Shown: positions 13,965 to 14,353 of the stretch, piece by piece
Layout: every line of letters starts with the position of its first letter
Position numbering within the stretch: position 1 is the stretch's first letter
NCBI GenBank assembly: GCA_031287845.1
Contig: JAITSI010000024.1
Coordinates: 1-14,353, forward strand
Length of the DNA: 14,353 bases
Reading direction: 5' to 3'
DNA from: Puniceicoccales bacterium
GTDB taxonomy: Bacteria > Verrucomicrobiota > Verrucomicrobiia > Opitutales > JAIRLM01
Made by a program: the position numbers and the translations under genes
Notes under the pieces: generated by a model
What the model was told of the DNA's origin: nothing
Database searches by the model: none
The model's input: only the letters and a program-made list of their open reading frames with translations

Positions 13965-14353
13965 CGGGGAAGGAACCGATATGGACCTGTTGTGCAGGAG
14001 CTTGACTTCTTGAGGGAAGGGCCGCTCACGGGCGCTGTCCGGCGGAGCGGGCAGTGCCGCGGGCCGGCCCTGATGGAGGCCTCGAGGGCCGGCCGGGCCC
14101 ATTTGGGGGCTCTGCCCCCAGCTTCGCTTCCCCCAACTATCGATGCGGCGACACTCCGTGGGCGGGGGATTGGCAAAGGGGCGCGGCAGCCCCCTTTGCG
14201 ACCTCCAGGCCTCCAGGGCCTGCAGGCCCGGTTGGGGGGCGATGCCCACCGCTTCGCCGTGCTCCGGTAGAACGGTGCGACGGCACCTCGCAGAGGGGGA
14301 TTGGCAAAGGGGCATAGTCCCTTTGGATCGTCAACCGGCGGCCCGGGTTTTAC
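13965..14353 (-). repeat. Non-coding repeat element, copy C (inverted, runs off the window)
   Basis: Reverse complement of the A/B element. The last bases, read on the minus strand, start GTAAAACCCGGGCCGCCGGT, matching the GTAAACC…CCGGTTGACGG beginning of A and B. The far part (~13965–14020) matches the A tail (GTCAAG…CCTGCAC.ACAGGTCC.TATCGGTT). It keeps the module shared with B (~14140–14215), a second partial copy of it near 14290–14330, one GGGGG-type hairpin (~14104–14120) and the 14031–14058 hairpin. It lacks the block around 1380–1480 of A. The distal terminal repeat is not recognisable. Confidence 0.8.

Noticed and set aside
13341..14270. A 309-codon plus-strand frame across the helical-protein gene and repeat C
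   Set aside because: It is antisense to a better supported gene and then runs through repeat sequence; no recognisable domain.

Overview
The window is a GC-rich chromosomal segment. It carries lysine/diaminopimelate and peptidoglycan genes: dapF, and a tight murG–murC/murB–ddl–ftsQ run, which is the classical dcw cluster order. It also holds a sufS-type cysteine desulfurase, rpsT, a Bax inhibitor-1-like membrane protein and two tRNAs. This points to a Gram-negative bacterium that makes DAP-type peptidoglycan. The MurC–MurB fusion, and the general look of the proteins, would fit a member of the PVC group (Verrucomicrobiota/Opitutae-like). That placement is inference and cannot be proved from the window.

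Layout: (1) ~127–1224 +, a small membrane protein and then dapF. (2) 1221–1738, non-coding repeat element A with terminal inverted repeats. (3) 1735–3249 −, an unusual AT-rich gene for a membrane protein with two degenerate tyrosine-recombinase-like units. (4) 3440–3664, the stump of an AAA-type ATPase gene, followed by tRNA-Ala(GGC) and tRNA-Arg(ACG) on the minus strand. (5) 4046–6020 +, the Bax inhibitor-1-like gene and a SufS-family desulfurase. (6) 6021–6199, a long inverted repeat followed by a terminator-like hairpin, a good candidate for an unrecognised structured RNA. (7) 6289–11667 +, rpsT, murG, murC-murB fusion, ddl and ftsQ; the last three start codons overlap the preceding stop codons. 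(8) 11669–12300, repeat element B, which lies where ftsA/ftsZ would be expected. (9) 12297–13541 −, a 414-residue protein without a signal peptide, helical at both ends, of unknown function, with a faint resemblance to secreted type III filament/tip proteins. (10) 13965–14353, repeat element C in inverted orientation, running off the window.

The dcw genes act together. MurC-MurB makes UDP-MurNAc-L-Ala, Ddl makes the D-Ala-D-Ala dipeptide, MurG forms lipid II and FtsQ links synthesis to the divisome. DapF supplies meso-DAP for the same stem peptide, with an odd Cys-to-Ser change at one catalytic position.

The most notable points are: the repeat family, whose ends coincide with CTAG and with the TAG stop codons of three neighbouring genes; the membrane-anchored double pseudo-recombinase; and the candidate RNA between sufS and rpsT.
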